From positions 31,753 through 95,752 of the forward strand of contig JAZQGO010000011.1 in NCBI GenBank assembly GCA_045540055.1: 64,000 bases of DNA. Reading direction: 5' to 3'. Under the pieces are notes generated by a model, which had not been told where the DNA came from, did no database searches, and saw nothing but the letters and a program-made list of their open reading frames with translations. Of this stretch, positions 38,856 to 48,123 are shown in pieces. Position numbers and translations under genes: made by a program. Source of the stretch: SIG565 sp045540055 (GTDB taxonomy: Bacteria; Bacillota; Clostridia; Oscillospirales; Acutalibacteraceae). How positions within the stretch are numbered: the stretch's first letter is position 1; every line of letters begins with the position of its first letter.

Positions 38856-41114
38856 ATGAATGACAGACTGACAAAAAAGATGATGCAGCGCATTATTGCG
38901 ACGCTTCTTGCCGTTGTTGTTTTGACAGTTGGCTCGTCTGTGGTAAGCCTTGTTAACATTTCGGTTATCAACGGTGAAAAGTATCAGAATCTTGCCCTTG
39001 AGCAACAGCTTTATGACACACTTTTGAGCGCGCCAAGAGGCAATATTTACGATAAAAATATGAATTTGTTGGCAACCAGTGCTACGGCATGGACCATTTA
39101 TATAACACCAAACGGAATTTTTAAAATTGATGATGAGGCCGAAAGGGAGAAGGTTAAAAGCACAATTGCCGACGGACTGTCAAGAATACTTGAGGTTGAG
39201 CGTGACACCGTTTACGGCTATACCGAAAAAAACACCTACTATGTTATTGTTAAAAAGCAGGTAGATAAGGATGTAGCCGATGAGGTGCGTAAATTTATTA
39301 CCGATAATGCCGATTTAGAGTTATCGTCTTATATCGGACTTGATGAAACAACCAAGAGATATTATCCTAACGAAAATCTTGCATCGGTGGTGCTTGGCTT
39401 TGTTGGTAGTGACAATCAGGGACTTTCAGGTATTGAAAGCTATTACAACAGCGATTTAACGGGCGTAGCGGGCAGAGTTGTTGCCGCAAAAAGCGCACAA
39501 GGCACCAATATGCGCTTCACCTACGAAAGAGTAGAGGAAGCGGTTGAGGGTAATTCCTTGGTGCTTACAATTGATAATTATGTTCAGTATATTGCCGAAA
39601 AATATCTTGAAGACGGTGTTGCTGCAAATAAAGCGCAGAACCGAGGCGCCTGTATTGTTATGAATGTAAATACGGGTGAAATTCTGGCGATGGCAATTAA
39701 GGGCGACTTTGACCCCAACCAGCCGTTCACACTTTCAAGCGACGATCAGGCAAGGGTTGAGGCTGAGCAGGATGAAACTAAAAAGAGCGAGCTTAAGGCG
39801 ACACTACAGAACAGACAGTGGCGAAACAAGGCGGTTTCTGATACATATGAGCCGGGTTCTGTTTTTAAGGTAATTACCGCTGCAATTGCTCTTGAAGAAA
39901 ACCTTGTTACCACCAAGTCATCCTTTACCTGCAATTATTCAATTAATATTGCAGGTCAGAAATATCACTGTCACAAGCGTGGCGGCCACGGCACGCAAAA
40001 CTTTATTCAGACAATGGTTAACTCCTGTAACCCAGCCTACATCATGGTAGGTCAGTTAATAGGCACTTCAACCTTTTCAAAATATTTTGAATCGTTTGGT
40101 CTTACCAAAAAGACGGGCATCGATTTACCCGGTGAATCAAATTCTGTGTACCATTCAGAACAAAACATGGGCACTGTAGAGCTGGCTTCTTCATCCTTCG
40201 GTCAGACCTTCCAGATAACACCTATACAGATGATTACCGCAATTTCTGCGGCGGTTAACGGCGGATATTTAGTTCAGCCTCACATTGTAAGCAAGCAGGT
40301 GGATAGCGAGGGCAAAATTGTTGAATCGGTAGGTACAACCGTAAAAAGACAGGTTGTATCTGAGACAACCTCAAAGGTTATCCGTCAGATGATGGGTGCA
40401 GTTGTAAGTGAAAGCAACAGTAAAAATATGTATGTTGCGGGTTATAAAACGGGCGGCAAGACGGGTACCTCACAGAAGGTGTCAGAAACAATTCTTAATG
40501 ACGGTAAGGATTTATATATTGCGTCATATCTTGCGGTAGCACCCGCTGACGAGCCTGAGATAGCGGTGCTTGTAATGATTGATGAGCCGAGTGCGGGTCA
40601 ATATTATGGCTCGGCAGTTTCGGCACCCATCGGCGCCGAAATTCTTGCAGAGGTTTTACCGTATCTCGGTTATGAGCCGACATACACAGATAAAGAGCTT
40701 GCGGCGTTATCAATCAGCGTTCCGTATGTTATAGGTGATACCCTCACCGTCGCAAAGGGCAAGATCAGTAACGCTAAATTAAATTATAAAATTATCGGTA
40801 ATGGCGATAAGGTCGTTAGTCAGATACCTGCCTCTACCGAGTCACTCCATTCGGGCGGTATAGTGTTGCTTTACACCGAAAAGGGTGAAAATCAGGTAAC
40901 GCAAACGACGGTGCCAGACTTTACCAATTTAAGCGTATCGGCGGCCAATGCGACCGCCGTAAACTCAGGGCTTAATATTCAGTTTGCAGGAAATACGTCC
41001 TCTTCAACTGTCGTAGCCTATAAGCAAAGCATACCTGCGGGTAAAAAGGTAAATACAGGTAGCGTTATAATAGTATATTTCAGAGACACAAAGGCATCTA
41101 ATATTGCCGATTAG
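38856..41114 (+). CDS. ftsI: Class B penicillin-binding protein with two PASTA domains (FtsI/SpoVD type)
   Basis: 752-residue septal peptidoglycan transpeptidase. A short cytoplasmic start and one membrane helix (about 12-33) are followed by the dimerisation domain and the transpeptidase: active-site SxxK in EPGSVFK (near residue 334), SxN in NSCNPAY (near 390), and KTGT in GGKTGTSQK (near 535). Two PASTA domains fill residues about 625-752. In Bacillus PBP2b has two PASTA domains and the sporulation-specific SpoVD one; only one such gene is present here, so it may serve in vegetative division. GGAGG precedes the ATG. A terminator hairpin lies just upstream. Confidence 0.93.
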   Translation: MNDRLTKKMMQRIIATLLAVVVLTVGSSVVSLVNISVINGEKYQNLALEQQLYDTLLSAPRGNIYDKNMNLLATSATAWTIYITPNGIFKIDDEAEREKVKSTIADGLSRILEVERDTVYGYTEKNTYYVIVKKQVDKDVADEVRKFITDNADLELSSYIGLDETTKRYYPNENLASVVLGFVGSDNQGLSGIESYYNSDLTGVAGRVVAAKSAQGTNMRFTYERVEEAVEGNSLVLTIDNYVQYIAEKYLEDGVAANKAQNRGACIVMNVNTGEILAMAIKGDFDPNQPFTLSSDDQARVEAEQDETKKSELKATLQNRQWRNKAVSDTYEPGSVFKVITAAIALEENLVTTKSSFTCNYSINIAGQKYHCHKRGGHGTQNFIQTMVNSCNPAYIMVGQLIGTSTFSKYFESFGLTKKTGIDLPGESNSVYHSEQNMGTVELASSSFGQTFQITPIQMITAISAAVNGGYLVQPHIVSKQVDSEGKIVESVGTTVKRQVVSETTSKVIRQMMGAVVSESNSKNMYVAGYKTGGKTGTSQKVSETILNDGKDLYIASYLAVAPADEPEIAVLVMIDEPSAGQYYGSAVSAPIGAEILAEVLPYLGYEPTYTDKELAALSISVPYVIGDTLTVAKGKISNAKLNYKIIGNGDKVVSQIPASTESLHSGGIVLLYTEKGENQVTQTTVPDFTNLSVSAANATAVNSGLNIQFAGNTSSSTVVAYKQSIPAGKKVNTGSVIIVYFRDTKASNIAD

Positions 41115-41131
41115 CGATAGAAAGGTTAAAA

Positions 41132-42556
41132 ATGAAACTTAAGGAATTATTACCGTACAATCAAAGTAAATTTAGTGACACTCAAATAACGGGCATAACC
41201 TGCAACTCAAAAGAGGTGAAGTCAGGCTTTGCGTTTGTCTGTATCAACGGCACGAATGTTGATGGACATATATATGCACAGTCGGCAATTGAGGCCGGTG
41301 CGCAGGTCATTGTCTGTGAGCGCGATTTGGGGTTGGCACAGCAGATTATCGTTGAAGATACCCATGCGGCATATGCCGATATGAGCGCACGCTGGTTTGG
41401 TAATCCTGCTAAAAAACTTAAGCTTATCGGCGTCACGGGCACAAACGGTAAAACATCGGTAGTTTATATGCTGAAATCAATTCTTGAAGCTGACGGCAAT
41501 AAGGTCGGTGTTATAGGCACCATTCAGAATATGGTAGGGGATAAGATAATTTCTTCAAATAACACCACACCCGGTGCATATGAATTAAACGGTTTGTTGG
41601 CACAGATGGTAGAAGAGGGCTGTAAATATGCCGTAATGGAGGTTTCCTCCCACGCACTTGACCAAAAAAGAGTTTATAATCTAAGGTTTGAGGTTGCGGC
41701 ATTTACAAATCTTACTCAGGATCATCTTGATTATCACAAAACAATGGATAATTATTTTGACGCCAAGTCAAAATTGTTTTCAATGTGTTCGGCGGCGGTT
41801 ATCAACCTCGATGACACATACGGAAAGCGATTGATAGATAGCGTATCTTGTAAGGCTATTTCTTATTCGGTCAAGCAGGATTGCTCAACCTATACTGCCA
41901 AGGATATATCATACCGTCCCGATTCAGTTAAATATCAGATGGTCGGATATAACTTTATAGGTAAAATCTGTGTTGGCACAGGCGGTAAATTCACGGTCTA
42001 TAATTCATTATGTGCCGCAGCTTGTGCACTTGAACTCGGTGTAGGTGCTTCGGTTATTGCGTCGGCTTTAAGCCAAATGCACGGCGTAAAAGGTCGCGCA
42101 GAGGTAGTTCCTACCAATCGAGACTTTACGGTAATTATCGACTACGCCCACACACCTGACGGTCTTGAAAACATTTTAAGCACCTTTAAGGAATACCGCG
42201 ACTCTCGTTTGGTTGTTGTTTTCGGTTGCGGTGGTGACAGAGATAAACTTAAGCGTCCTATTATGGGCGAAATTGCCGCACGACTGGCTGATTTTGTAAT
42301 AATTACAAGCGACAATCCGAGGAGTGAAGACCCGATGTCAATAATAAACGATATTGTTGTTGGTATTAAAGATTCCAAAAAGAAATATAAAATTATTGAA
42401 AACAGGGCAGAAGCGGTAAAATTTGCGATTGCAACTGCCAAAAATAATGATATAATTGTATTAGCCGGTAAGGGTCACGAAACCTATCAGATTTTAAGCA
42501 CCGGTAAAATACATCTAGACGAGCGTGAAATTGTAAGAGAAAGTTTAGAGCAGTAA
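41132..42556 (+). CDS. murE: UDP-MurNAc-L-Ala-D-Glu-meso-DAP ligase MurE
   Basis: 474-residue Mur ligase adding the third stem-peptide residue. Three-domain layout with the ATP loop GVTGTNGKTS near residue 108, the carbamylated-lysine region DQKRVY, and the specificity motif ITSDNPRSEDP near 390. DNPR marks enzymes that add meso-diaminopimelate rather than lysine. It is 17 bases after the PASTA protein gene. The expected next gene murF is missing; mraY follows after 13 bases. Confidence 0.95.
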   Translation: MKLKELLPYNQSKFSDTQITGITCNSKEVKSGFAFVCINGTNVDGHIYAQSAIEAGAQVIVCERDLGLAQQIIVEDTHAAYADMSARWFGNPAKKLKLIGVTGTNGKTSVVYMLKSILEADGNKVGVIGTIQNMVGDKIISSNNTTPGAYELNGLLAQMVEEGCKYAVMEVSSHALDQKRVYNLRFEVAAFTNLTQDHLDYHKTMDNYFDAKSKLFSMCSAAVINLDDTYGKRLIDSVSCKAISYSVKQDCSTYTAKDISYRPDSVKYQMVGYNFIGKICVGTGGKFTVYNSLCAAACALELGVGASVIASALSQMHGVKGRAEVVPTNRDFTVIIDYAHTPDGLENILSTFKEYRDSRLVVVFGCGGDRDKLKRPIMGEIAARLADFVIITSDNPRSEDPMSIINDIVVGIKDSKKKYKIIENRAEAVKFAIATAKNNDIIVLAGKGHETYQILSTGKIHLDEREIVRESLEQ

Positions 42557-42569
42557 AGGAGTTTTTTAA

Positions 42570-43586
42570 ATGGAATTTTCACCGATTATTGCCGCACTAG
42601 TTGCCTTTGCGGTCTGTGCCGCTTCGGGCAGATTAGTAATACCTTATTTGCATAAATTAAAGTTCGGTCAGACAATTCTTGATATTGGTCCGAAATGGCA
42701 TGCCAATAAGCAGGGAACACCCACAATGGGCGGTGTTATGATTGTTTTCGGCGTAATAGTCGGCGTTATAATTTCGGTTGTTGCATCTGCCCTTTACGGT
42801 GGTGCTCTGTCTTATTCCTTTAAAATTAACGGTCAGACCACAAGGTTTGTCGCGGGTATAGTTTTAGCGCTTGGTATGGGCTGCATTGGCTTTCTTGATG
42901 ACTACATCAAGGTTGTCAAAAAGCGCAATCTTGGACTTACGGCAAAACAAAAAACCTTTCTTCAATTCTTTGTTGCGGCATGCTATCTTTTAACGCTGTG
43001 GCTTTCGGGCTATAATACAACCTGGATTCCCTTTGTCGGTACTGTAACCGTTACCGAGGGTGCAGGTCTTATTTTCTGGCCCATTTCGCTCTTCTTTATT
43101 TACGGTTTTACAAATGCAGTTAATCTGACCGACGGTATTGACGGTCTGGCTTCGACCGTTACACTCGTAGTTTCTTGCGGTTTTATGCTGTGCGCAGGTT
43201 ATTTGCAAAATATTGGCTATAATACACTTGCCGCCGCAGTGGCAGGCGGATGCGCAGGCTTTGTTTTATGGAATGCCCATCCCGCTAAGGTGTTTATGGG
43301 GGATACCGGCTCTATGTTTTTAGGCGGTGCCGTTGTTGCTATTTCTTACGGTGTTGGGTGCCCGATTTTACTTCTGCTTATAGGTATTGTTTATCTGTGC
43401 GAAGCATTTTCGGTAATCCTGCAGGTTGTATACTTTAAAAAGACCAAGAAAAGACTCTTTAAAATGAGCCCCATACATCACCATTTTGAATTATCAGGGT
43501 GGTCTGAGGGAAAAATTGTTACTGTGTTTTCACTTGTCAGCATTATTGCTTGCGCTATTGCTATTTTGATTAGATTAAATTTTTAA
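42570..43586 (+). CDS. mraY: Phospho-MurNAc-pentapeptide translocase MraY
   Basis: 338 residues with ten membrane helices. It transfers phospho-MurNAc-pentapeptide to undecaprenyl phosphate, forming lipid I. Motifs: QGTPTMGGVM near residue 48, FLDDYIKVVKKRNLGL with the Asp pair near 112, NLTDGIDGLA near 188, and MSPIHHHFELSGW near 295. AAGGAG precedes the ATG. Followed directly by ftsW; murD, which usually lies between the two in Firmicutes, is absent. Confidence 0.97.
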   Translation: MEFSPIIAALVAFAVCAASGRLVIPYLHKLKFGQTILDIGPKWHANKQGTPTMGGVMIVFGVIVGVIISVVASALYGGALSYSFKINGQTTRFVAGIVLALGMGCIGFLDDYIKVVKKRNLGLTAKQKTFLQFFVAACYLLTLWLSGYNTTWIPFVGTVTVTEGAGLIFWPISLFFIYGFTNAVNLTDGIDGLASTVTLVVSCGFMLCAGYLQNIGYNTLAAAVAGGCAGFVLWNAHPAKVFMGDTGSMFLGGAVVAISYGVGCPILLLLIGIVYLCEAFSVILQVVYFKKTKKRLFKMSPIHHHFELSGWSEGKIVTVFSLVSIIACAIAILIRLNF

Positions 43587-43598
43587 CAGGAGAAACTT

Positions 43599-44747
43599 AT
43601 GGCTCAAAAGGAACACGCCGGCAAACAGAATAAAATTAAACTTAATGTTGGTAAAATTGATATTGCTTTTTTAAGCTTTGTTCTGATTTTGCTTACAATA
43701 GGACTTGTTATGCTTTTTTCTGCGAGCTATGCCTATTCGTATACCTATTACGGTAACAGCTTTAGATTTATTTTAAGGCAGGCGGCATTTGCCGCAGTTG
43801 GCTTGATATGTATGTTTATAACATCAAGAATCGATTATCACGTATACAAAAAATTCTCGTGGATTCTTTATGGTATTTGTATCGCAATGTTGGCATTTCT
43901 GTTGATTATGCCACCTATGGTGCAGGGAATGGATGTTAAGCGTTGGCTTGCAATCGGTTCCTTCAGCTTTCAACCGTCTGAAATTGCAAAATTTGCTGTT
44001 ATAGTGCTTTTTTCACATCTTATATCGGTAAATTATAAACAAATGGATAAATTCAAATTTATATTGTTTTTAGTGTTGCTACTCGGGATAGTTTGTGTTT
44101 TGGTTGTTTTAGAACCGCATATTTCGGCAACCCTGCTGATACTGGTTATAGGTGTTGTACTTATGATTGTCGGCGGTCTTGCTGTAAGATATATAATTGG
44201 CGGTTCTGTCGCCGTTGTCGGAATAGCTGCAGTCGCATATTTTTCAGGTATTATCGGCTACGGTAGCGACCGAATTAAATATTGGTTAGACCCTTGGGCA
44301 GACGCTACGGGACTCGGCTATCAGACCATTCAGTCACTGCTGGCTATCGGTTCGGGTGGTATAATGGGCAGAGGTATCGGTCAGTCACGGCAAAAATATT
44401 TGTGGGTGCCCGAGCCGCACAACGACTTTATTTTCTCAATTGTATGTGAGGAATTGGGACTTATAGGTGCTACGGTAATTATCTTACTGTTTTGTGCACT
44501 TGTTTGGCGTGGCTTTACAATCGCACTTAAAGCACCCGATAAGTTCGGCTCATTGTTGGCTGTAGGTCTTACATTTCAGGTCGGACTTCAAGCCATACTC
44601 AATATTCTCGTTGTAACAAATACTATACCCAATACCGGTATCAGCTTGCCGTTCTTCAGCTATGGCGGTACATCCCTCGTTATTCTGTTGGCACAAATGG
44701 GAATTGTACTATCAATTTCCCGTCAGTCTAATATACAAAAAATTTAA
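43599..44747 (+). CDS. ftsW: Septal peptidoglycan glycosyltransferase FtsW
   Basis: 382 residues, SEDS family with ten membrane helices; polymerises lipid II at the septum together with the class B penicillin-binding protein. Seen: RWLAIGSFSFQPSEIAKFAV near residue 122, the GLGYQTIQSLLAIGSGGIMGRG loop near 240, PEPHNDFIFSIVCEELG near 270, and GISLPFFSYGGTSLV near 347. Start has AGGAGAA. It is 11 bases before murG. Confidence 0.96.
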   Translation: MAQKEHAGKQNKIKLNVGKIDIAFLSFVLILLTIGLVMLFSASYAYSYTYYGNSFRFILRQAAFAAVGLICMFITSRIDYHVYKKFSWILYGICIAMLAFLLIMPPMVQGMDVKRWLAIGSFSFQPSEIAKFAVIVLFSHLISVNYKQMDKFKFILFLVLLLGIVCVLVVLEPHISATLLILVIGVVLMIVGGLAVRYIIGGSVAVVGIAAVAYFSGIIGYGSDRIKYWLDPWADATGLGYQTIQSLLAIGSGGIMGRGIGQSRQKYLWVPEPHNDFIFSIVCEELGLIGATVIILLFCALVWRGFTIALKAPDKFGSLLAVGLTFQVGLQAILNILVVTNTIPNTGISLPFFSYGGTSLVILLAQMGIVLSISRQSNIQKI

Positions 44748-44757
44748 GGAGTCATAT

Positions 44758-45864
44758 ATGCATATACTTTTTGCAGGCGGTGGTACCGCCGGACATATAA
44801 ATCCTGCATTGGCAATAGCGGGGTACGTAAAGCAAAAGCACCCTGATGCAAAAATCAGTTATATAGGTACTGCCAATAAGCTTGAGGCAAAGCTTGTGCC
44901 CGAGTGCGGCTATGATTTTTACACAATAGATGTTGCAGGATTTCAGCGCAAATTAACTCCAAAAAACATTGCAAGAAACGTTTCGGCGGCTATAAAAGCG
45001 GTAACCTCATCGGTTAAGGCAAGAAGGCTAATTAAAGAACTAAAGCCCGATTTGGTTATTGGTACAGGCGGATATGTAAGCGGTCCTGTGCTGCGTGAGG
45101 CACAGAAGTTAGGTGTGAAGACGGCCATTCACGAACAAAACGCCTATCCCGGTGTAACAACCAAAATGTTAGCGCCAGGTGCCGATTGTGTTATGCTCGC
45201 CATGCCTGAGGCCGAAAAGCATCTTAATTTAAAAAACAAGCCTGTGATCACGGGTAATCCTGTGCGTCAGGCATTACTTAATATTTCACGCGAAGAAGCC
45301 AGAAAAAAGCTTTCGGTTGGTGATAAACCACTGATTTTATCCTTCGGGGGAAGCCTTGGCGCGCGAGCCATAAACGAAGCCGTAAGTGAGCTGATTATTT
45401 GGCATAATGGAAGCGGTAAATACCGTCATATTCACGGCACGGGTAAGGTCGGATATGACAGTATGCTGGCATCCCTCTCAGGTGTTACACTGTCTGATGA
45501 CATCGAAATTAAAGAATATATTTACGATATGGATGTATGTATGGCGGCGGCAGATGTCGTTATATGCCGTGCAGGTGCTATTACACTCAGTGAACTCCAG
45601 GCGTGCGGTAAGGCGTCAATTTTAATTCCCTCGCCGTATGTTGCAGAAAATCATCAATTCCACAACGCTATGACGCTAAAAAATGTCCGTGCGGCAGAAA
45701 TTATTGAAGAAAAAGATTTAAGCGGGGAGAAGCTAATCGATATCTTTAAGAAATTATCTGATGATAGAATGCTCATTGAGCAAATGTGTGAAAATGCGAA
45801 AAAATCGGCAATTATTGATGCGAATGAGCGTATTTATGGTGTAATTTGTTCGCTTTTAAAATAA
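44758..45864 (+). CDS. murG: Lipid II synthase glycosyltransferase MurG
   Basis: 368 residues, GT28 fold. Adds GlcNAc to lipid I at the inner membrane face. Motifs: FAGGGTAGHINPALAIA at the N-terminus, GTGGYVSGPVLREAQ near residue 102, HEQNAYPGVTTK near 123, FGGSLGARAINEAV near 195, and the nucleotide-binding CRAGAITLSELQACGKASILIP near 268. ATG 44758 has AAGGAG seven bases upstream; a longer upstream start lies inside ftsW and is rejected. Length is typical. Confidence 0.96.
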   Translation: MHILFAGGGTAGHINPALAIAGYVKQKHPDAKISYIGTANKLEAKLVPECGYDFYTIDVAGFQRKLTPKNIARNVSAAIKAVTSSVKARRLIKELKPDLVIGTGGYVSGPVLREAQKLGVKTAIHEQNAYPGVTTKMLAPGADCVMLAMPEAEKHLNLKNKPVITGNPVRQALLNISREEARKKLSVGDKPLILSFGGSLGARAINEAVSELIIWHNGSGKYRHIHGTGKVGYDSMLASLSGVTLSDDIEIKEYIYDMDVCMAAADVVICRAGAITLSELQACGKASILIPSPYVAENHQFHNAMTLKNVRAAEIIEEKDLSGEKLIDIFKKLSDDRMLIEQMCENAKKSAIIDANERIYGVICSLLK

Positions 45865-45887
45865 AGTCAATAACATTTTTTAAAACT

Positions 45888-45931
45888 TCACATAGTATAA
45901 GAGTGAGATGTTTAACTCTTTATGTGAGGTG
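45888..45931 (+). promoter_or_regulatory. Two-part hairpin covering the murA ribosome binding site
   Basis: TCACATA (45888-45894) pairs with TATGTGA (45921-45927) and AAGAGT (45899-45904) with ACTCTT (45915-45920), with a GTAT bulge and a 10-base loop. The 3' arm runs into the GAGGTG ribosome binding site (45926-45931). It may modulate murA translation. No T run follows, so it is not a terminator. Confidence 0.5.
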
Positions 45932-45938
45932 TTAATAA

Positions 45939-47192
45939 GTGTCAAAATTATTGATTACGGGCGGTAAGAGAATAGATGGCGCAATCACTGCGCACGGCGC
46001 TAAAAACAGTGCACTACCGCTTTTGGCGGCTACGCTGCTTTGTGGTGGCGAATGTGTGCTACATAATTGCCCGAATTTATCCGATGTAGATGCCGCAGCT
46101 AAGATTTTGGGTTATCTTGGTTGCCACTGTAAAAGGGAAGGCGATACAGTAATTGTTGATTCATCGGTTATTACTAAAAACGAGATACCAGATGAGCTTA
46201 TGCGTGAAATGCGCTCATCAATTGTCTTTTTGGGTGCAATTATCGGTCGTACAGGCGGCGCCGTTGTAAGCAGTCCCGGTGGTTGCGAATTAGGTCCGCG
46301 CCCTATTGACCTACATATTTCTTCTCTTAAAAAAATGGGTGTTACAATTCGGGAGGACCACGGCTACCTTAAATGTGTGGCGCAGGACGGTCTGTACGGT
46401 ACCGATATAACACTTCAATTCCCAAGTGTAGGCGCTACCGAAAACATAATTCTGGCGGCTGCATTAGCCAAGGGTGAAACGGTAATTCACAATGCGGCGA
46501 AGGAGCCCGAGATAGTCGATTTAGCCGATTTTCTTAACAAGTGCGGCGCCGATATTTCGGGTGCGGGTAACGATACTATCCGTATTGTAGGCGTGGATAA
46601 GTTGACCCCTGCCGAGCATAGCGTAATACCCGACCGTATAGAAGCGGCAACATATCTTGCGGCGGCGGCGGTAACGGGCAGCAAGGTAACCGTAAAAAAT
46701 GTAAATCCTGCGCATATGAGGGCAACCCTTAATATTTTTAAGGAATGCGGTTGCCACCTGACATATGGCAAAGACGAAATCTGTATTGAGAGAAGAAAAC
46801 ACCTTATCTCAGTTCCTATGATTAAAACGTTAGTTTATCCGGGCTTCCCCACCGATGCAGGGCCACCGATACTGACTATGCTGGCGCTTGCTGATTCCTG
46901 CACACTTTTTGTTGAGAATATCTTTCAAAACCGATTCAAATATATTGACGAGCTAAAACGACTTGGTGCTAAAATCACAACCCATTCAAATGTGGCTTTG
47001 GTTGAGGGTTGCAAAAAATTCACAGGCGCCAAAACGGCCGCAACTGATTTAAGGGGCGGCGCCGCATTGGTTGTGGCGGCATTGGCGGCAGACGGCGTTA
47101 CCGAAATTGATAATATTTATCATATAGATAGAGGCTATGAAAAAATTGAAAGGTGCCTGAGTAGCTTAGGCGCCGACATAAAAAGGATATAA
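45939..47192 (+). CDS. murA: UDP-N-acetylglucosamine 1-carboxyvinyltransferase MurA
   Basis: 417-residue EPSP-synthase-fold enzyme making the first committed peptidoglycan precursor from UDP-GlcNAc and phosphoenolpyruvate. KNSALPLLAATLL near residue 22 holds the catalytic lysine; SSPGGCELGPRPIDLH near 111-126 contains the active-site cysteine (fosfomycin target). YPGFPTDAGPP near 303 and the RGGAALVVAALAADG end are also typical. The start is a GTG at 45939. The AAC-like hairpin just upstream touches its ribosome binding site. Five bases separate it from ftsQ. Confidence 0.96.
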   Translation: MSKLLITGGKRIDGAITAHGAKNSALPLLAATLLCGGECVLHNCPNLSDVDAAAKILGYLGCHCKREGDTVIVDSSVITKNEIPDELMREMRSSIVFLGAIIGRTGGAVVSSPGGCELGPRPIDLHISSLKKMGVTIREDHGYLKCVAQDGLYGTDITLQFPSVGATENIILAAALAKGETVIHNAAKEPEIVDLADFLNKCGADISGAGNDTIRIVGVDKLTPAEHSVIPDRIEAATYLAAAAVTGSKVTVKNVNPAHMRATLNIFKECGCHLTYGKDEICIERRKHLISVPMIKTLVYPGFPTDAGPPILTMLALADSCTLFVENIFQNRFKYIDELKRLGAKITTHSNVALVEGCKKFTGAKTAATDLRGGAALVVAALAADGVTEIDNIYHIDRGYEKIERCLSSLGADIKRI

Positions 47193-47196
47193 GAAG

Positions 47197-47997
47197 ATGG
47201 AAATAAGGGAAGTTGATTCAAGACAAGAAAATAAGGCTAAAAAACACCGCAGTAAAGCTCGTGCGGTGGTTTTTGCCTTTTCTTTTTTAATAGTGCTCGC
47301 CCTCGCACTTTGGGTTTTGGCATATACCGTTTTATTTCCCGTTGAGCAAATAAAGCTAAGCGGTAATACCATTTACACCTCGCAAGAAATAATTGATAGC
47401 ACTAATATATCGTTGGGGGACAAGCTGTTCGGTATTTCGAGAAAGAACACAGAAGAAATACTTACCAGAGAGTTGCCTTATATTAAAACGGTAGAATTCA
47501 AACGGAGTATTCTACCCGAGACGGCGCTCGAAATCGTTGTGACCGAAACGACCGATGTATACTGTTATGAATATAAAAATATGTATTATACCGCTGATGC
47601 CGATAATAAGGTTTTAGCAAAGTTTACCGCACAACCTCAGGGAACAACCCTTGTAAAGACAAATGAAAAATTTCATATAGTAATCGGTCGCCAAGTCCAG
47701 ATGAATGAAGATAATTTTAATAATCTTTCAACAATTTACTCAAGTCTTACCGAAAACAGACTGTCTATTGGCTATATAGATATCAGCAATGATAATAACA
47801 TCAGCATTTTGATTGATAACCGATTTATTGTTGATTTAGGTACCGTCAGCAATCTTGACGGCAAGGTTGCGCACCTAAATGGTATGATTGAAAAGGTGAT
47901 TGAGAAGAATGGTAATGACACACAGGGATACATAGATTTAAGCGCCTGGACCAATAAAAATCAGCGTGCATATTATGAACCGTCAAATATTTTTTAA
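47197..47997 (+). CDS. ftsQ: Cell division protein FtsQ/DivIB
   Basis: 266 residues: a basic cytoplasmic tail (1-25), one membrane helix (about 24-46), a POTRA domain (about 50-118, starting PVEQIKLSGNTIYTSQEIIDST) and a beta domain with the FtsQ-type arrangement. It scaffolds FtsL and DivIC at the septum. Conservation is low as usual, but position between murA and ftsZ and the POTRA motif make the call firm. Stop is followed by the ftsZ promoter. Confidence 0.92.
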   Translation: MEIREVDSRQENKAKKHRSKARAVVFAFSFLIVLALALWVLAYTVLFPVEQIKLSGNTIYTSQEIIDSTNISLGDKLFGISRKNTEEILTRELPYIKTVEFKRSILPETALEIVVTETTDVYCYEYKNMYYTADADNKVLAKFTAQPQGTTLVKTNEKFHIVIGRQVQMNEDNFNNLSTIYSSLTENRLSIGYIDISNDNNISILIDNRFIVDLGTVSNLDGKVAHLNGMIEKVIEKNGNDTQGYIDLSAWTNKNQRAYYEPSNIF

Positions 47998-48025
47998 AAA
48001 AATTACAATTTTGTAAATTTTACTA

Positions 48026-48054
48026 TTGAAATTTTGAAATTTATGTGATATTAT
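48026..48054 (+). promoter_or_regulatory. Dedicated ftsZ promoter
   Basis: TTGAAA (48026-48031), 17-base spacer, TATTAT (48049-48054). It would give a leader of about 63 bases and let ftsZ be expressed more strongly than the genes upstream. Confidence 0.8.
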
Positions 48055-48123
48055 TTATATGTTAATATACGCAAAGTGTGTTTTCATGCATTCAAATAAA
48101 GTTTAAGGTGGAGGAATTTAAAG

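Noticed and set aside
44662..44757. Extended N-terminus for MurG
   Set aside because: The extra 32 residues are read from the 3' end of ftsW; ATG 44758 with AAGGAG gives the family N-terminus.
47998..48123. Possible small gene in the ftsQ-ftsZ gap
   Set aside because: AT-rich with stops in all frames; it is explained by the ftsZ promoter and leader.
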